This document shows positions 1-10,471 of a stretch of 64,000 nucleotides of DNA, in pieces. The notes beneath the pieces are model-generated. The model was not told the DNA's origin. It was given only the letters and a program-made list of their open reading frames with translations, and searched no databases. Every line of letters starts with the position of its first letter. The first letter of the stretch is position 1. The stretch lies in NCBI GenBank assembly GCA_014529385.2, contig CM043952.1, positions 70,751,299 through 70,815,298 on the forward strand, written 5' to 3'. This DNA comes from Adiantum capillus-veneris (lineage: Eukaryota; Streptophyta; Polypodiopsida; Polypodiales; Pteridaceae). Position numbers and translations under genes: made by a program.

Positions 1-1161
1 TTTGAGTGAGAGAAGGCCTCCTTATATAGGTTTCTGAGAGGGTTTAGGATTAGGGATAAACATGCTTAAATCCGCTGATTGGGGTTACTTTTTGCTTAGG
101 GTGGTCAACAGATTGAGGTCACGTGATATGTCACCATCAAGATATTCTCTAGAGTGATGTGAGAGGGGAGGGTAAATGCTGATTTTTCTAATTGTGACAC
201 ATGGGGATAAGGCCTTGACCAACATTTAGGAGCAGGTGAGGTGGCTGTTGAAACTAGAGGTTCTGCACATGTCAGGGGGGGACCTGCGGGGGGGAGGTGG
301 CAGCTGGGTCCTCCTGAATATCAAATTCTCAAAAAATCCTCAACCATGGCTTCTTTTGACATGTGTTCTTTGAAAAAATCAGCATGTCTCTTTTCAACTC
401 AAAAGTCTTTATCCCTGTTGACTCACCTTTACCATAAGATTTTCCCCTTTTCTCCTCCTGTAACTGCATTGTTGATGCCCAATCACTGCTTCTAGTAACA
501 GTGAACTGTTACCTACCAAATACTTATGGTGCAGTAAAAAATATTTACCATGGGTAAAAAAATTACCGTAGGTAAAAAATGATTTGTATTTACCATGTAG
601 GTGAAAAATATTTACTGTAGGTAAAAAGTATTTACTGTCGGTAAAAAAGTGAAAACGGAGTATGCTGTGCTGTGAGTCCACACGAACATCCTCGTGTAAA
701 TTTCACTAGAAATTCACACCTAAAATGGGCTATTCTGTAAGATATAGGTTGTAGGCATGCATAAGAGCTCGTTCCCACGTATCTTCTGTCCATGGCACTT
801 TTTACTCTTTGGTGCTTGTGAAGTAGATTTTTCTTCTCTTTCGAGATCCCTTGGACTAGAGTATCCTCATCTCCCCAACAACTGACTGTGCCTTTATTGC
901 ATCTTCAGAAGGGGTCCTAAAAACCATGCATGAGTGTCTATGTGTCCTTATATATAGGTTGACTTTCACTAAGATATTTTATTGTTTGTAGTTTGTACTT
1001 TCCATAACTATTAGTGGTTATGGGGACACTAAGGTGAAGGCTGCAATATTCAAAGTGGGTGAGATTGTGAGGTAATGGATTTTTTTCAAGTACTATATCA
1101 TGTTGTGCATGCATGAACAATGGAATTTTTTTTCATCTACTATATTATTTGTGCCCTGTAG
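1..1161. other. Non-coding left edge, probably interior or flank of the CACTA element
   Basis: I see no convincing coding exon here; the short open frames lack recognisable domains. A TATA-like TTATATAG lies at 22-29 and reads better on the minus strand (CTATATAAGG), so a promoter firing leftwards out of the window is possible. A palindrome array lies at 544-644. An acceptor-like ...CCCTGTAG at 1154-1161 precedes the first transposase exon, so upstream exons with the catalytic domain may lie left of the window or have been lost. Confidence 0.4.
544..644. repeat. Array of five short palindromes (TTTACC...GGTAAA)
   Basis: Five imperfect palindromes of 13-19 bp follow each other at 544-558, 563-575, 589-607, 611-624 and 631-644. 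Each reads TTTAC(C/T), a 3-6 nt centre, then GGT(A/G)AA. The arms are kept while the centres vary (ATG, GTA, ATGTA, TGTA, TGTC). Clustered short palindromes suit protein-binding sites, for example subterminal transposase sites, but no function is shown. Confidence 0.7.
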
Positions 1162-2748
1162 ATTTGTGAGCTCCAAGGAGATAGAAGTAGAAGCCATACC
1201 AGTAGCCCATCAGCTAGCAGTAGAGGCAGTGTGTGCTATTGAGGATGCATTCCCACATACAATCCTTGTTAGCCAAATACAACTATTGCTTCACCTTGTT
1301 GAGGAGATTGCCATTTGTGGGGTGGTTCACTCTAGATGGATGTTCTTCTTGGAGAGATTCTTGAAGACTTTAAAGGATTTTGTTAGATTGAGGTCACAAC
1401 CTGAGGTATGAAAAATCAATATAATATAGATAGCATTTATACGCTATGGAGTTACTAATAGAAATATGTGGTTTTAATGTTTTTAGGCGAGCATGGAAAA
1501 AGGTTGGGTGGTGCAAGAGGCATTTGTGTATATCTCACAGTATCTCAGCACAGTGGATCCATCATTGCCTCGTCTGTGGAGTGAAGAAGAGGATCCTAGG
1601 AAGCACTCAGCCATTCCCAGTGGAAAAGGCTCACTCTTGGTCATGGATAGAGAGTTTCATGCCATAGTCAACAACTACTCTTTACTCAATGCCACTATCA
1701 TGACCAAATGGGTCAATATGTACTTGGAAGCCCGCGCAGCTAGAGAAAGGAATAGAGATGCATGGAAGAGGTTCCATGGAGGTAGACGTGCACCTCCTTT
1801 TCCTAAAGAGCTTGCAAAATATCCTGATTTGATTCAAGTAGAGTGGATCCATAATGCCATGACCAATGCCAAAGCACAAGGAGAACAAATAAGCCCTAAC
1901 GAATGGGAGTCACGCGCGAGGATGCTTGCGCAAGGTGAGTGTGTATATGTTATGTATGCATGTATGCAAATCACTTAATGAAATGCGATGTAACCTCTTA
2001 TGCATTGTGATTGTAGGTTCTCATTTTCAACTCCATTTGGTCTGAAGGCCGACATTTTCGCACCCGCAAGATAGATGAGCGTCGGACCACTAATGATTTT
2101 GGCGTGATGGGAAACTTTGACACAACAACAGATGAGGTCAGATATTGTGGTACTATAGAGAGAATAATCAAAGTGGATTTCAGATCTTTTCACAAATTCC
2201 TCTTTGAGTGCCGATGGTTTGCGGGTGAGGTCAAAAGACATGAAAATGGGCTCATTATGGTGGATTCCACCCAATTCCATTGGGGAAAAACTGACAACTT
2301 GGTGTATCCTAGTAGTTGCGAGCAGGTAATTTAGGCTATGTGCAATTAACCTAAATTAAAAATTTAATATATGTATATCAGCTTATTCTTTGTGTGTGAC
2401 ATACAGGTCTTTTATGTGCCATGTATATATCAAAGAAGACTTTGGTATGTCATTCCAGTCACGCCGCGAGGTAGATCTATCTTTGCAGAGATAGACATTG
2501 AGCCAGTAATTGATCCCATCATACCATCACCACAAGATACAAAGAAAGATGTAGTAGAAGTTGAAGAAGGTCAGCCAAGCCTTGCAAATAGTCATCTTGA
2601 GGAGGAGGAAGAGGGAGAAAGCGATGATGATTCTACAGGAGGTGATGGAGAGGAGGAAGAATCTCTAAACTTGTTTATTGATTTGAATACTATGGGTCTA
2701 AATATGGATCCTAGTGCTTGTAGAGATCTTATACAAGATGAGAATTAA
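1162..2748 (+). CDS. CACTA TNP2-like transposase, C-terminal exons (DUF4218 + DUF4216)
   Basis: Four exons can be read: 1162-1405, 1487 to about 1942, 2017-2325 and 2407-2748, with GT-AG introns. Exons 1-2 match the DUF4218 region of En/Spm transposases (LVEEIAICG, then RWMFFLERFLKTLKDFVR). Exons 3-4 match DUF4216 (YCGTIERIIKVDF, FECRWF, then VFYVPC and WYVIPVTPRG). The C-terminus is an acidic Glu/Asp tail ending in TAA. The donor of intron 2 is uncertain: GTGAGT at 1935 gives a wrong phase, while GTATAT at 1943 keeps the frame, so either that donor is used or a 1-nt lesion exists. The catalytic Transposase_21 domain is not in the window. The frames are otherwise open, so decay is recent or slight. 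Confidence 0.75.
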
Positions 2749-3255
2749 TAAAACTCTCCATTCTTTCACTTAGTGTAGTATATGATTAATTTGCAAATGT
2801 TTAGTTATGTGCTTATGAATAGTATTTGTAATGGTTTTGTTGTGAGTTCAATGTTTTATGTATAGAATTTTTAGAGTGAAAGAGAGATTAAGTAAAGTGA
2901 GCAAGCATTCTGGAGAGTGTAGGAGTTATAGTGTGTAAATACATTTTGAGTTGTATTGGATTTAAATGGAAACCCGCGGGAGAGGGAGAGGGGGAAGGGG
3001 GTCTATGGCCTTAGCGGTAATGAACGCTCCAATATTCGCAGAAATGCACGCGGTAATACCTGCGATAAAATCCCGCTTGAACATCAAAAGGGTTTCTCTC
3101 TCCTTATTTTGAATTCCTCTCTCTTGTTTTGCGGTAATGGCCCGCGGTAAACACCACGATCTCTCATAGTGTGTGTGGTTGCTACGCAATTTCGACGGAC
3201 ATTGGCACGTGTGTTTCCACGTACATATCGACACATATATCAACGCCCGCTATGC

Positions 3256-3317
3256 GCGTCGAAAGGTACGTCGCGTCGAAATACTATGCGTCGAAAAGCG
3301 CATAGAGTGTTGTAGTG
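3256..3317. repeat. CACTA right terminus and subterminal repeats
   Basis: Three copies of GCGTCGAAA (3256, 3273, 3288) lead to the TAGTG end. The stretch 3285-3306 can fold as CTATGCG...CGCATAG. In CACTA elements such subterminal motifs bind the element's own regulatory protein and the last bases are cut by the transposase. Confidence 0.75.
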
Positions 3318-3344
3318 AACAATCCAATTGACAAGGCAAAGAGC

Positions 3345-4625
3345 AGTAGTAAGGCTTTGAGATGATCTACTAGGTCCTTACATCCACTTGAGTGGTTTCA
3401 GCTAGGGTTGCACTATGTCATGCTGACTGACTGAGATGAGCCATCTTGTTACAAAGAAGCCATGCAAATGAATGACAACGTAAAGTGAGATCAAGCCATG
3501 CAATCTAAGTATAACTCAATTTTTAGTGATGAGAAATGGGACTTGGTTGAATTTTCAAAAGGCAACTATATCTTATCTTGTAAATGGGTTTACAAGGCTC
3601 GGTGATTTTTTTTGCTCATTCTCATTCTATATGTAGATGATATGCTCATTATAGGAAAGCCCCCTGAGGAGATTGCCAAGTTAAAGCAAATACTAAACAA
3701 AAACTTTGTTATGAAGGATTTTGACGAGTCAAATCATTTTCTTGATATGCGTATCAAGAAAGACATAAAAAGAGACATTCTTGAGTTATCTCAGGAATCC
3801 TATATCCACAAGGTCTTGCAACATTTCACTATGCAGGAGAGAAAGGCAGTGAGTACCACCATTACCATCATATTTGAAACTTAACAATGAATATTCTCCT
3901 AAGCTAGATGCTGAGAAAACAGAAATGACAAGTGTGTCATACTTTTTGGCTATAGACAATCATATGTATGCTATGGTAGCTACGAGGCTAGATATTGCAT
4001 TTGTAATGGGAGTGTTTAGTTAATATATGGCTAATCCCGACAAGCAGCATTGGACAAAAGTGAAACACATCCTTAAATATTTGAAGGGTACAATAAGAAG
4101 GTGTTTACATTTGATAACAACGATGCATCTATTGTTGCTTACACAGATGCAGATTATGCAGCTTATAGAAACAATAGGAGATCTACTTCTGACTACATTT
4201 TCATATTTGCAGGAGGAGCCATTTTTTGGAGATCGTCTCCTTAAGATTGTATATCTTCTTTCATTAAAGAGGTTGAGTACGTTGCAACGTCAGATGTCAA
4301 CAAAAGGAAGCTATATGGTTCACTCGTTTAGTGAGAGATTTTGACATTCAATAGGTTCTAGTTTTGTATTGTGATAGTCAGAGTATCATTCTTCGGTAAG
4401 GAATCTCATGTTTCTTACGACATCGAAAGTTAAAACATGTTGAGGTAAGGTATCATTTCATTCGGAATGCGTTGATGGATATGTATTTGAAAGTTATCAA
4501 AATCTACATTAATGGCAACCGAACAGATCTCTTACGAAAAGTCTAACTACAAAGCGGTTTGCACATTGCATCGGTTAATAGGTATAGGGTAAACAAATTC
4601 GTACGACCGTTAAGATGTCTTGCTT
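3345..4625 (+). pseudogene. Ty1/copia pol remnant (RT and RNase H)
   Basis: This is the 3' part of a copia polyprotein, broken by stops and shifts. Recognisable in order: the start of RT (EPTCYKEAMQM at about 3440, CKWVYKA at about 3580), then a jump that loses much of RT, then LYVDDMLIIG (3612-3884) with the catalytic YVDD, then YAMVATRLDIAFVMG (about 3970), YMANPDKQHW (4024), and the RNase H stretch YTDADYAAYRNNRRSTSDY (about 4140-4190). It ends near KHVEVRYHFIRNA (about 4435) and a tail to about 4560. No LTR was found on either side. The internal deletion between CKWVYKA and YVDD shows it cannot function. Confidence 0.85.
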
Positions 4626-5220
4626 CACGGTTGTACATACTACCTTTAGTGTATAACTAGCTTTAGTCACTACTTAAGGTTACATTGACCTTTAAGTGGA
4701 AGATCGTTGGGTAGAAGTTGTATGGTTAGCCATCCAATATCCCCTACCCTCACTGACCCACTTACCTTTGTATTCTTTTTATATACATAAGGGTAAAAGA
4801 TACACACAATGACTGTTTGATTGTGCATTTTTCCCAAAGCCTTGATCTCTCTCTTCTCGTCTTCTCCTTCCCCTTTTTGCAAGAAGTCGCATACAGGCTT
4901 CCTAAGTCCCTTATATGACTCGTCGTATAGATCTTTGAAGTCTCTTAAGAATGTTTAATGGTGTGAAGTTCATTGTCTCTCTCTCTCTAAACAAAAAAGG
5001 CAAATATAGTTGCTTCTAAATACCACAGCTGGACTTGGAACATTTTCCGACTCAATTAAGAAGCTAATCGAAGGAAAGGAAGGAAAGCACAGGACATAAG
5101 GAGAAAGCAACAGTAGCCAACAGCAGCTCATATTTTGGCTGTTGCTTAGAAAGGAACCCTTATTTAAGGTGCAGCTTATATATATCAGCACCTTATTGAT
5201 AATTATATATTACTAGCAAG
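4626..5220. other. Intergenic, 3' side of the KP4-like gene
   Basis: No gene is supported. An 8-bp inverted repeat (TAAGGTGC...GCACCTTA, about 5165-5194) sits just downstream of the KP4-like stop codon. AATAAG-like near-matches to a plant poly(A) signal occur there on the minus strand, so this is the likely 3' UTR. No perfect AATAAA was seen. Confidence 0.4.
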
Positions 5221-5622
5221 CTAGTTGGGGTCGCCGGAGTCGCGGCAGCTTTCGCAGTAGTTAAGGGTGGCCTCGCAGTTGCCACCATAGAAGGCGTGGC
5301 TGCCGCATTTTTTGCAGGGCTGGTTGTCGTAGACATGCAGGAATTGACCTTTGAGGTTGGAGCCGGTGAGGCTGGGGTAGAAGCCACTACAGTGGTAGAT
5401 GGCGGTGCAGTGGCCGGACACGCGGGACGTGTATTGGGAGTAGGTGTGACCATCGGAGAAGCGCGAGATGGCGGTGCGGCAGTCGTTCGGGTTCACGCGC
5501 CCACAGAACCCTGACCCTTTGCAGTTGTCGCTGGCAGCTTGCACGCTGCGGCTCATTGCTACCACGGCAGCTGCAATTATCACCATCGCATACGCTGCCC
5601 ACGCCAGCTTCTTCTTCCCCAT
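5221..5622 (-). CDS. KP4-like (killer toxin KP4 family) secreted cysteine-rich protein
   Basis: Intact single-exon ORF of 133 aa with an ATG start. Residues 1-30 form a signal peptide (KKK basic start, then a hydrophobic Ala/Val core, likely cut near QAA). The mature part is about 103 aa with ten cysteines at residues 34, 40, 48, 72, 78, 103, 106, 116, 123 and 126. Length, ten-Cys content, the early NCKGSGFCG and the late CKKCGSHAFYGGN followed by TLNYCESC fit the KP4 family (Pfam Kp4), whose founder from a Ustilago maydis virus has about 105 mature residues, five disulfides and blocks calcium channels. Relatives are known in fungi and moss. Third codon positions are very GC-rich, unlike the AT-rich surroundings, and there is no intron. 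Channel activity here is not shown; a defence or developmental role is equally possible. Another secreted Cys-rich family is the main alternative. Confidence 0.75.
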   Translation of the reverse strand: MGKKKLAWAAYAMVIIAAAVVAMSRSVQAASDNCKGSGFCGRVNPNDCRTAISRFSDGHTYSQYTSRVSGHCTAIYHCSGFYPSLTGSNLKGQFLHVYDNQPCKKCGSHAFYGGNCEATLNYCESCRDSGDPN

Positions 5623-5712
5623 CGTCAGCTAGCTAATTCCCCGTCCCTTCTCTATTTACCTACGCTCACTCGCTTGGATCCTTTGCTTCTCTTTGCCTCG
5701 GCCTCGCCTGTA

Positions 5713-5721
5713 ATTTATATA
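5713..5721 (-). promoter_or_regulatory. TATA box of the KP4-like gene
   Basis: On the minus strand this reads TATATAAAT, about 90 nt upstream of the ATG at 5622. That spacing leaves a 5' UTR of about 60 nt, normal for a plant gene, and supports the ORF being expressed. Confidence 0.6.
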
Positions 5722-5722
5722 G

Positions 5723-6690
5723 TCCTCCGTCCGCTAGCTTGCGTGCCTGGCCACGGCTTCTCTGTGAGTGCTCGCTCGCCATCGCTAGTGCCGACGCGTA
5801 GTTAATCTTGAGTGGCCATTTGTTATTACTTTCTACATTTAAAAAAAAACCTTTGGTAATTAGTTATTGGTAATTAGTTGGTTGGCACCCAAGTTACCAA
5901 CTAGTGTAAGTACACGTGCTCATCTTTCACTAAAGGGTTTTTCTCATTCAAACAAGTTCTTAATGTCCCCACCCTAAGAAATGAAGGTACCTAAACTGGA
6001 GGACGCTTGTGTTAAAATCCTCTAAGGTAGTCTGCAATACCGATCTTTTTAGATTTTAGTGAAGGTAGGTATTGCATACTCAAAGACAAAGTGTCAATGG
6101 TTGTCCCAAGAAATTGATTTAAGAATTTGTAGATTTTAGCAAATCAAAGTAGAGGCTCGTTGGAGCGAGCTTAAGAGGGAGCTTTTTTTGGATATTGCAC
6201 TACTAACCAAATCTAGTAAAAAAACTCATTTTGAAAACTCGTTCCAAGTATTTGGAGTGAGCTTTTTAAGCATGCATCTCTCTCTCTCTCTCTCTCTCCC
6301 CCCCGCCCCGTCTATCTCCTCTATCTCACTCCTTTTTGTCTCCCTCTCCCTCACCCTCTACCCCTAACTTCCCCCCCCCCCCCACCCCCCACGCCTCCCC
6401 CCCTTCCTCTCTCAATCCCTCTTACTTTCCACATGAAGGGTTTTAGAGTAAGGAATGCACACTAATATCACTATTTTTATTCATGTGAGACTGTCAGCGG
6501 TGAATGTATCCCTTTTCTCTCATGTGAGCGCCTTTGATGATTCTTGCTTGATCCTTCTTCCCCTTTTACAACTTGAAATTCCTTAGCTCTTCAAAGTCGT
6601 CGCATATATTCATCAACTCTTCAAAGATGTCACATCTAGGTGCTACAAGTTGTGAACATTGAAGAAAAACCAAAGGGGCAAGGGCAGGCG
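5723..6690. other. Intergenic with (CT)n and poly-C tracts
   Basis: No gene seen. It holds a (CT)n run at about 6277-6299 followed by C-rich low-complexity sequence to about 6412 (C-runs near 6370-6410), and otherwise AT-rich unique sequence. Confidence 0.6.
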
Positions 6691-7375
6691 ATTGGTAGTT
6701 CTATGACAAGGTGGTTTTTAGCCATGTGACATATGGTTTCTAGCTTTGACTATGTGGTTTCAAGTAGTAATTAAATGGTTATCAATAGTGCTTGGGAAGT
6801 TTCTAGCGGTAGATTCCAGTTTTTCAGCACTTCTTGGAAGGTTATTAGCAGTTCTCGAGAGTTTTCTAGCTTCTCTTGTCAGGTTTCTAATAGTTCTCGG
6901 GAGGTTTCTAGCATTGTTGTGCTTTGGTGATCGGACTACCGAGTTTCTAGCACTGAGTAGGTGTTTTTCAGTAATCCTTGACAGGTTTGTACGAGTGTTT
7001 GTTGGTAGCACTTGACTTGTTTCTAGTTTCTAGCACTAAGTAGGTGCTTTTTAGTAGTTATTGGGAGGTTTTTATTGCTTGTTGATAAGTTTCTAGCTAC
7101 GACTATGTTGTTTGTTGCACTGAGTAGATGATTGGTATTTCTATGATGACAAGGTGGTTTCTAGCAATGTGACTTATGGTTTTTAGCTTTGACTAGGTGG
7201 TTTCAAGTAGCAATTCAATGGTTATCAATAGTGCTTGGGAGGTTTCTAGTGGTAGATTCTTGTTTTCTAGCACTGCTTGGAAGGTTATTAGTAGTTCTCG
7301 AGAGGTTTCTAGCTTTCCTTGTTTGGTTTCTAGCAGTTCTCGGGAGGTTTCTAGCACTGTTGTGATTTGGTGATT
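6691..7375. repeat. Two direct copies, 443 bp apart, built of TTTCTAGC-type 21-bp units
   Basis: The block with GGTTATCAATAGTGCTTGGG at 6777 recurs at 7220, an offset of 443 bp, and the match extends from about 6691-6925 to 7135-7375. Within each copy short units such as GGTTTCTAGCAGTTCTCGGGA recur about every 21 bp. On the minus strand the second copy reads as heptads (LETSREL, LETKQGK, LETSREL, LITFQAV). This is the left, most diverged part of the 21-bp array seen again at 8270, 35378 and 38563. Confidence 0.75.
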
Positions 7376-7488
7376 GATTACAACACATAGATCATGCTCG
7401 CATGCTAATGCACACTGTGCTGTCGGGCCTTCGCATTGCACAATCACAAGTAGTTCTGTGTACATAGATTTCGACAAGCATTTCATGC

Positions 7489-8133
7489 TCATGCGGAAAG
7501 CTTTGTGCGTGCATGGGTCTTGTGTGATTTGGATTTTCCTTTTCTGTGGTTCGATGACAACTTCTCAACCATGTCCACATGTGGCCCCTCCTTTTCTTTG
7601 AGATCTCCTTCCATGATTGTATTTGAGTGTCCCGTTTCCACGCGTTGTCTCTTCTCTTCTGGCTCTGCATGGGCAAAAAAGACAGCAGTAATGTACATAA
7701 AGCAATTTGAAAATTTGTAGGGTTATGGGTGTACTCGGCTTACCACTCGAGTAGTGTGATTCTTCTTTGAAGACACGAAGATCTGTAGGGTCACATCAAT
7801 CGGAGATTCTTAGACATTCGCACCAGTTGTTTGCTGTATCAACTTCTCAATTCCATCTATGACAACATCTACATCTTTCTCACCTACCTCCTGAGATGAC
7901 TTCTCGGTCATCTCCACATCTGGCCCCTCCCTTTCAATAGAGCGCTTCTTCTTGGAAGACACGAAGCTCTGCAAGGTAACCCCAATGGGAGACTCTTTGT
8001 CATCACATGGTATCGACTTCTCAATGCCATTGATGACAACATCCAAATCTTTCTCACCAACCTCCGTGTTGCTCTTACCAAAGCCATCGCTAGTTGGCAG
8101 GCTTGATGCTTCACTTGTGCTCAAACCTTGCAC
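7489..8133 (-). pseudogene. Hypothetical protein remnant with internal repeats
   Basis: Not recognised. The best open part is 7810-8133, which starts with GTG directly after an in-frame TGA, so it is a fragment rather than a gene with a clear start. It holds a repeated block: VGEKDLDVVINGIEKSIP and VGEKDVDVVIDGIEKLIQ, with GPDVEMTEKSS between. A further diverged copy in another frame lies near 7560-7600 (GPHVDMVEKLSS). The DNA repeats at about 175-190 bp. Lys/Glu-rich, no membrane segment. The repeat pattern suggests descent from a coding repeat protein; the function is unknown. Confidence 0.4.
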
Positions 8134-8269
8134 TCAAGGACTGCTTGTGGTGCCACTGGGGCTCATACCTTGCACTTTGGGAATGCTCTTAAAATGTTGT
8201 GTGCCATCAGTCTTTCGTGATGAACCAGCTTGTGAACCTTCAAGACCACCTGCACAATGTACAAAAAAG

Positions 8270-8793
8270 GCTTGGAACACCCTATTAGTGTTTTTAACCG
8301 CTATATAGGTGGTTTCCAACACTGTATTGGTGGTTTTTACCACTATATTGAGGGTTTCCACCATTGTATTGGTGGTCTCAACCACTTTATTACTGAATTC
8401 TACCACCACAAAATGAAGTACCCATCAAGAAATCTTAAAACCCAGCTACTTTTGACCAGTTTCAATAGTTTTCCACCACTATATAGGAGGTTTAGGCCAA
8501 TGTATAGGTGGTTTCAACCACTGTATTTGTGGTTTGCACCACTGTTAGGTTGTTTCCACCACTATATAGGTGGTTTCCAGCACTATATTGAGGGTTTCCA
8601 CCATTGTATTGGAGGTTTCAACCACTTTATTGTTGAATTCCACCACCATAGAATGAAGAACCCATCGAGAAATCTTAAAACCCAGCTACTTTTGACCAGT
8701 TTCAATAGGTTTTCACCACTGTGTAGGAGGTTTTCACCACTGTATAGGTGGTTTCAACCAATGTATATGTGGTTTGCATCATTGTATAGGTGG
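8270..8793. repeat. 21-bp minisatellite array, left segment
   Basis: Units of 21 bp such as GGTTTCCACCATTGTATTGG recur head to tail. On the plus strand they translate as heptads (YIGGFQH, CIGGFYH, YIEGFHH), on the minus strand as VVETTNT, MVETLNI, VVKTTNT. A longer block including AAGAAATCTTAAAACCCAGC repeats with an offset of 240 bp (8441 and 8681 for CCCAGCTACT). Many units carry the small palindrome CCAC-TATATAG-GTGG. The array is interrupted at 8794 by E0 and resumes at 35378. Long open frames here follow from the period being a multiple of three and are weak evidence for a gene. Confidence 0.8.
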
Positions 8794-10443
8794 TGACGGG
8801 AGCAAAGCGAACCCCGAACCCCGACAGCCTCTAAAACACCGGGGACCGAATGGCGCGCCTCGAGCCTGTCATGGTAAAGCAAACAGGGGGCACCACCTAG
8901 CTTCAGCGGCTAGGACGCAAACAACACACCACCATAACAAAGTTTTCATCCAAGAGAGATGGATGCTTGGGAGTAATGATGAAGAGGAAAGGGAATGAGA
9001 TCAAGTGAGAGAGAGAGAGAGAGAGAGTGAGGGAGGGGGTATAGCGGCTTAGTACTTAGGCACCACAAAAGGATGGCGAATCCGCACACCCTTCACACAT
9101 ACACAAGCTCACTCCAAACACAAGACTAGGTGGCGATTCCGCACACCTCACATGGGCAAAACATTGCAAGAAAACATACTCACAAAACCTCAAGCTTTAT
9201 TTAGAGAATAAGGCAATGAAATGGGGAGCATAGGGTAGAGGAATGAGAAGGGAGAGTGTGGTAGAGACATGGCGGATAGGTGGGAGTTGATGGCGAAGAC
9301 TCGCACGAGGGTTATGGCCATCATCCTTCATTTAGTTTCCCTTCATCTTCCATAGCCCAAGGGTGTAGAGGTCATGCTCAAGAAGAGCATGGTGATTGCG
9401 GTGATGGTGATGGTGTGGGTGTGTGATGCTCGTCTTGAGCATGACCTCTACACCCTTGGGCTATGGAAGATGAAGGGAAACTAAATGAAGGATGATTGTG
9501 GTGATGGTGATGGTGTGGGTGTGTGTATGTGCACTAGGCACACACAGTGCATAGTGTACTCTTTGGTGATGGTGTGTGTCCTTAGTGTGATGGTGACCCC
9601 TCTTTATATAGGGGAGGATGGGGGAGAAATTCTAGAATTTAGAAATGAAGAAATCATTATCTACATAGGCCATGTGACTGTGGGCCCCACTTGTCTGGCT
9701 GTGTGTATATGTGCCAGAACAGCGCTCTCATGAGAGAGAGACTAAGAGAGAGAGGTGGGTTGATGAAAAAAAGTGAGAGGTGACATGGAGAATAAAGTAA
9801 TTACAAGAGGGGAGAGAGGGGAGTGTGTTCAGAGGTGAATCTATGTGCAGATGTGTGTGAACACAAGAAAAATCAGGTAACCACCGGGTGGGGATGGGTC
9901 TGTGGGCACCTTTTTCAGTGAAACTGAGTGTGTGTGAGTGTGGGGGAGGTTATTTAGCTACAAGACAAGAGACATGGTGCCCTTTAGAGAGAGAGGGGGG
10001 TATTTGGGTCATGGGATATGATAGGAGAGAGAAAGAGGGGGTGGGGTATACTATTTTGGAAGATAGGGTAAGTTGCATGTGAGTTAGGGTGCATTATTGG
10101 TGAGTTATAATGCATTATTGGTGAGAGGTGGGGTAGCTTGAGGGAAGAGAGAAAGGAGAAAGGACAAGGGGAAGAGAGAGGGGGTTGACCTTTTGAGTGG
10201 AGGAGAGGAAAAGGGACACCCGGCGGGGCAACAGTGAAGAAAAAGGAGGCAAGGTGGGGATGGGCTACCCCGCAGGCATGAGGTGGCCTATTTTACCTTT
10301 CTTATATATTTACATAATCATACTTTATTTTTTTCTTACTTTTTCCAATGCCTTTTATCACTTCCTCCATAAGAGGGGGTTTTCATGGGGTGGGGACGAG
10401 AGAAGAGGGGTATGGGAGCTTGGCTTGTGAAAAGCCCCCATCA
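8794..10443 (-). repeat. E0 3' LTR
   Basis: 1650 bp, paired with 33886-35377. On the minus strand it starts TGATGGGGGC and ends ...GCTCCCGTCA. A TATA box, CTATATAAAG, lies at 9602-9611 (minus). A U5 hairpin lies at 8896-8914 with TGGTGCCCC at 8887-8895 (minus). It contains (GA)n at about 9007-9027 and is longer than its partner, mainly because of an inverted duplication at 9320-9496 and some sequence at about 10320-10380. Confidence 0.9.
9320..9496. repeat. 64-bp inverted duplication inside one E0 LTR
   Basis: Arms 9320-9383 and 9433-9496 are reverse complements with a 49-nt loop. The partner LTR (about 34425-34520) has only the left-arm sequence and then continues with the loop-like GTGATGGTGATGG sequence. 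The fold-back was therefore gained in this LTR after, or during, formation of the pair. Confidence 0.85.
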
Positions 10444-10459
10444 TTAGCCCTCCCCTTTT
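10444..10459 (-). other. E0 polypurine tract
   Basis: On the minus strand AAAAGGGGAGGGCTAA directly abuts the TG of the 3' LTR. It primes plus-strand DNA synthesis in LTR elements and fixes the orientation of E0. Confidence 0.85.
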
Positions 10460-10471
10460 GGCTAGAGGCAT

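Larger units (their letters stand above)
1162..3317 (+). mobile_element. CACTA (En/Spm) DNA transposon, right part
   Basis: The right end is recognisable: TAGTG at 3313-3317, preceded by subterminal repeats GCGTCGAAA at 3256-3264, 3273-3281 and 3288-3296. The interior encodes the C-terminal half of a TNP2-type transposase. No matching left end (CACTACAAC...) occurs in the window, so the 5' end is outside it or deleted. Directly right of the TAGTG lies Ty1/copia pol sequence (from about 3345), so the transposon may have inserted into or beside that older element. The 3-bp target duplication cannot be tested without the left end. Confidence 0.75.

Noticed and set aside
2956-3243. Overlapping open frames before the CACTA right end
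   Set aside because: They lie in the GC-rich subterminal region with no recognisable domain; repeats explain the sequence better.
5387-5602. Alternative frames overlapping the KP4-like gene
   Set aside because: They are shadows of its GC-rich coding; only the 5622-5221 frame has a signal peptide and the family cysteine pattern.
6691-8793. CRISPR-like array
   Set aside because: Units are contiguous 21-bp minisatellite repeats without unique spacers, and the DNA is plant nuclear.
8257-8796. 179-aa plus-strand open frame through the 21-bp array
   Set aside because: The repeat period is a multiple of three, so long frames are expected; the opposite strand is open as well.
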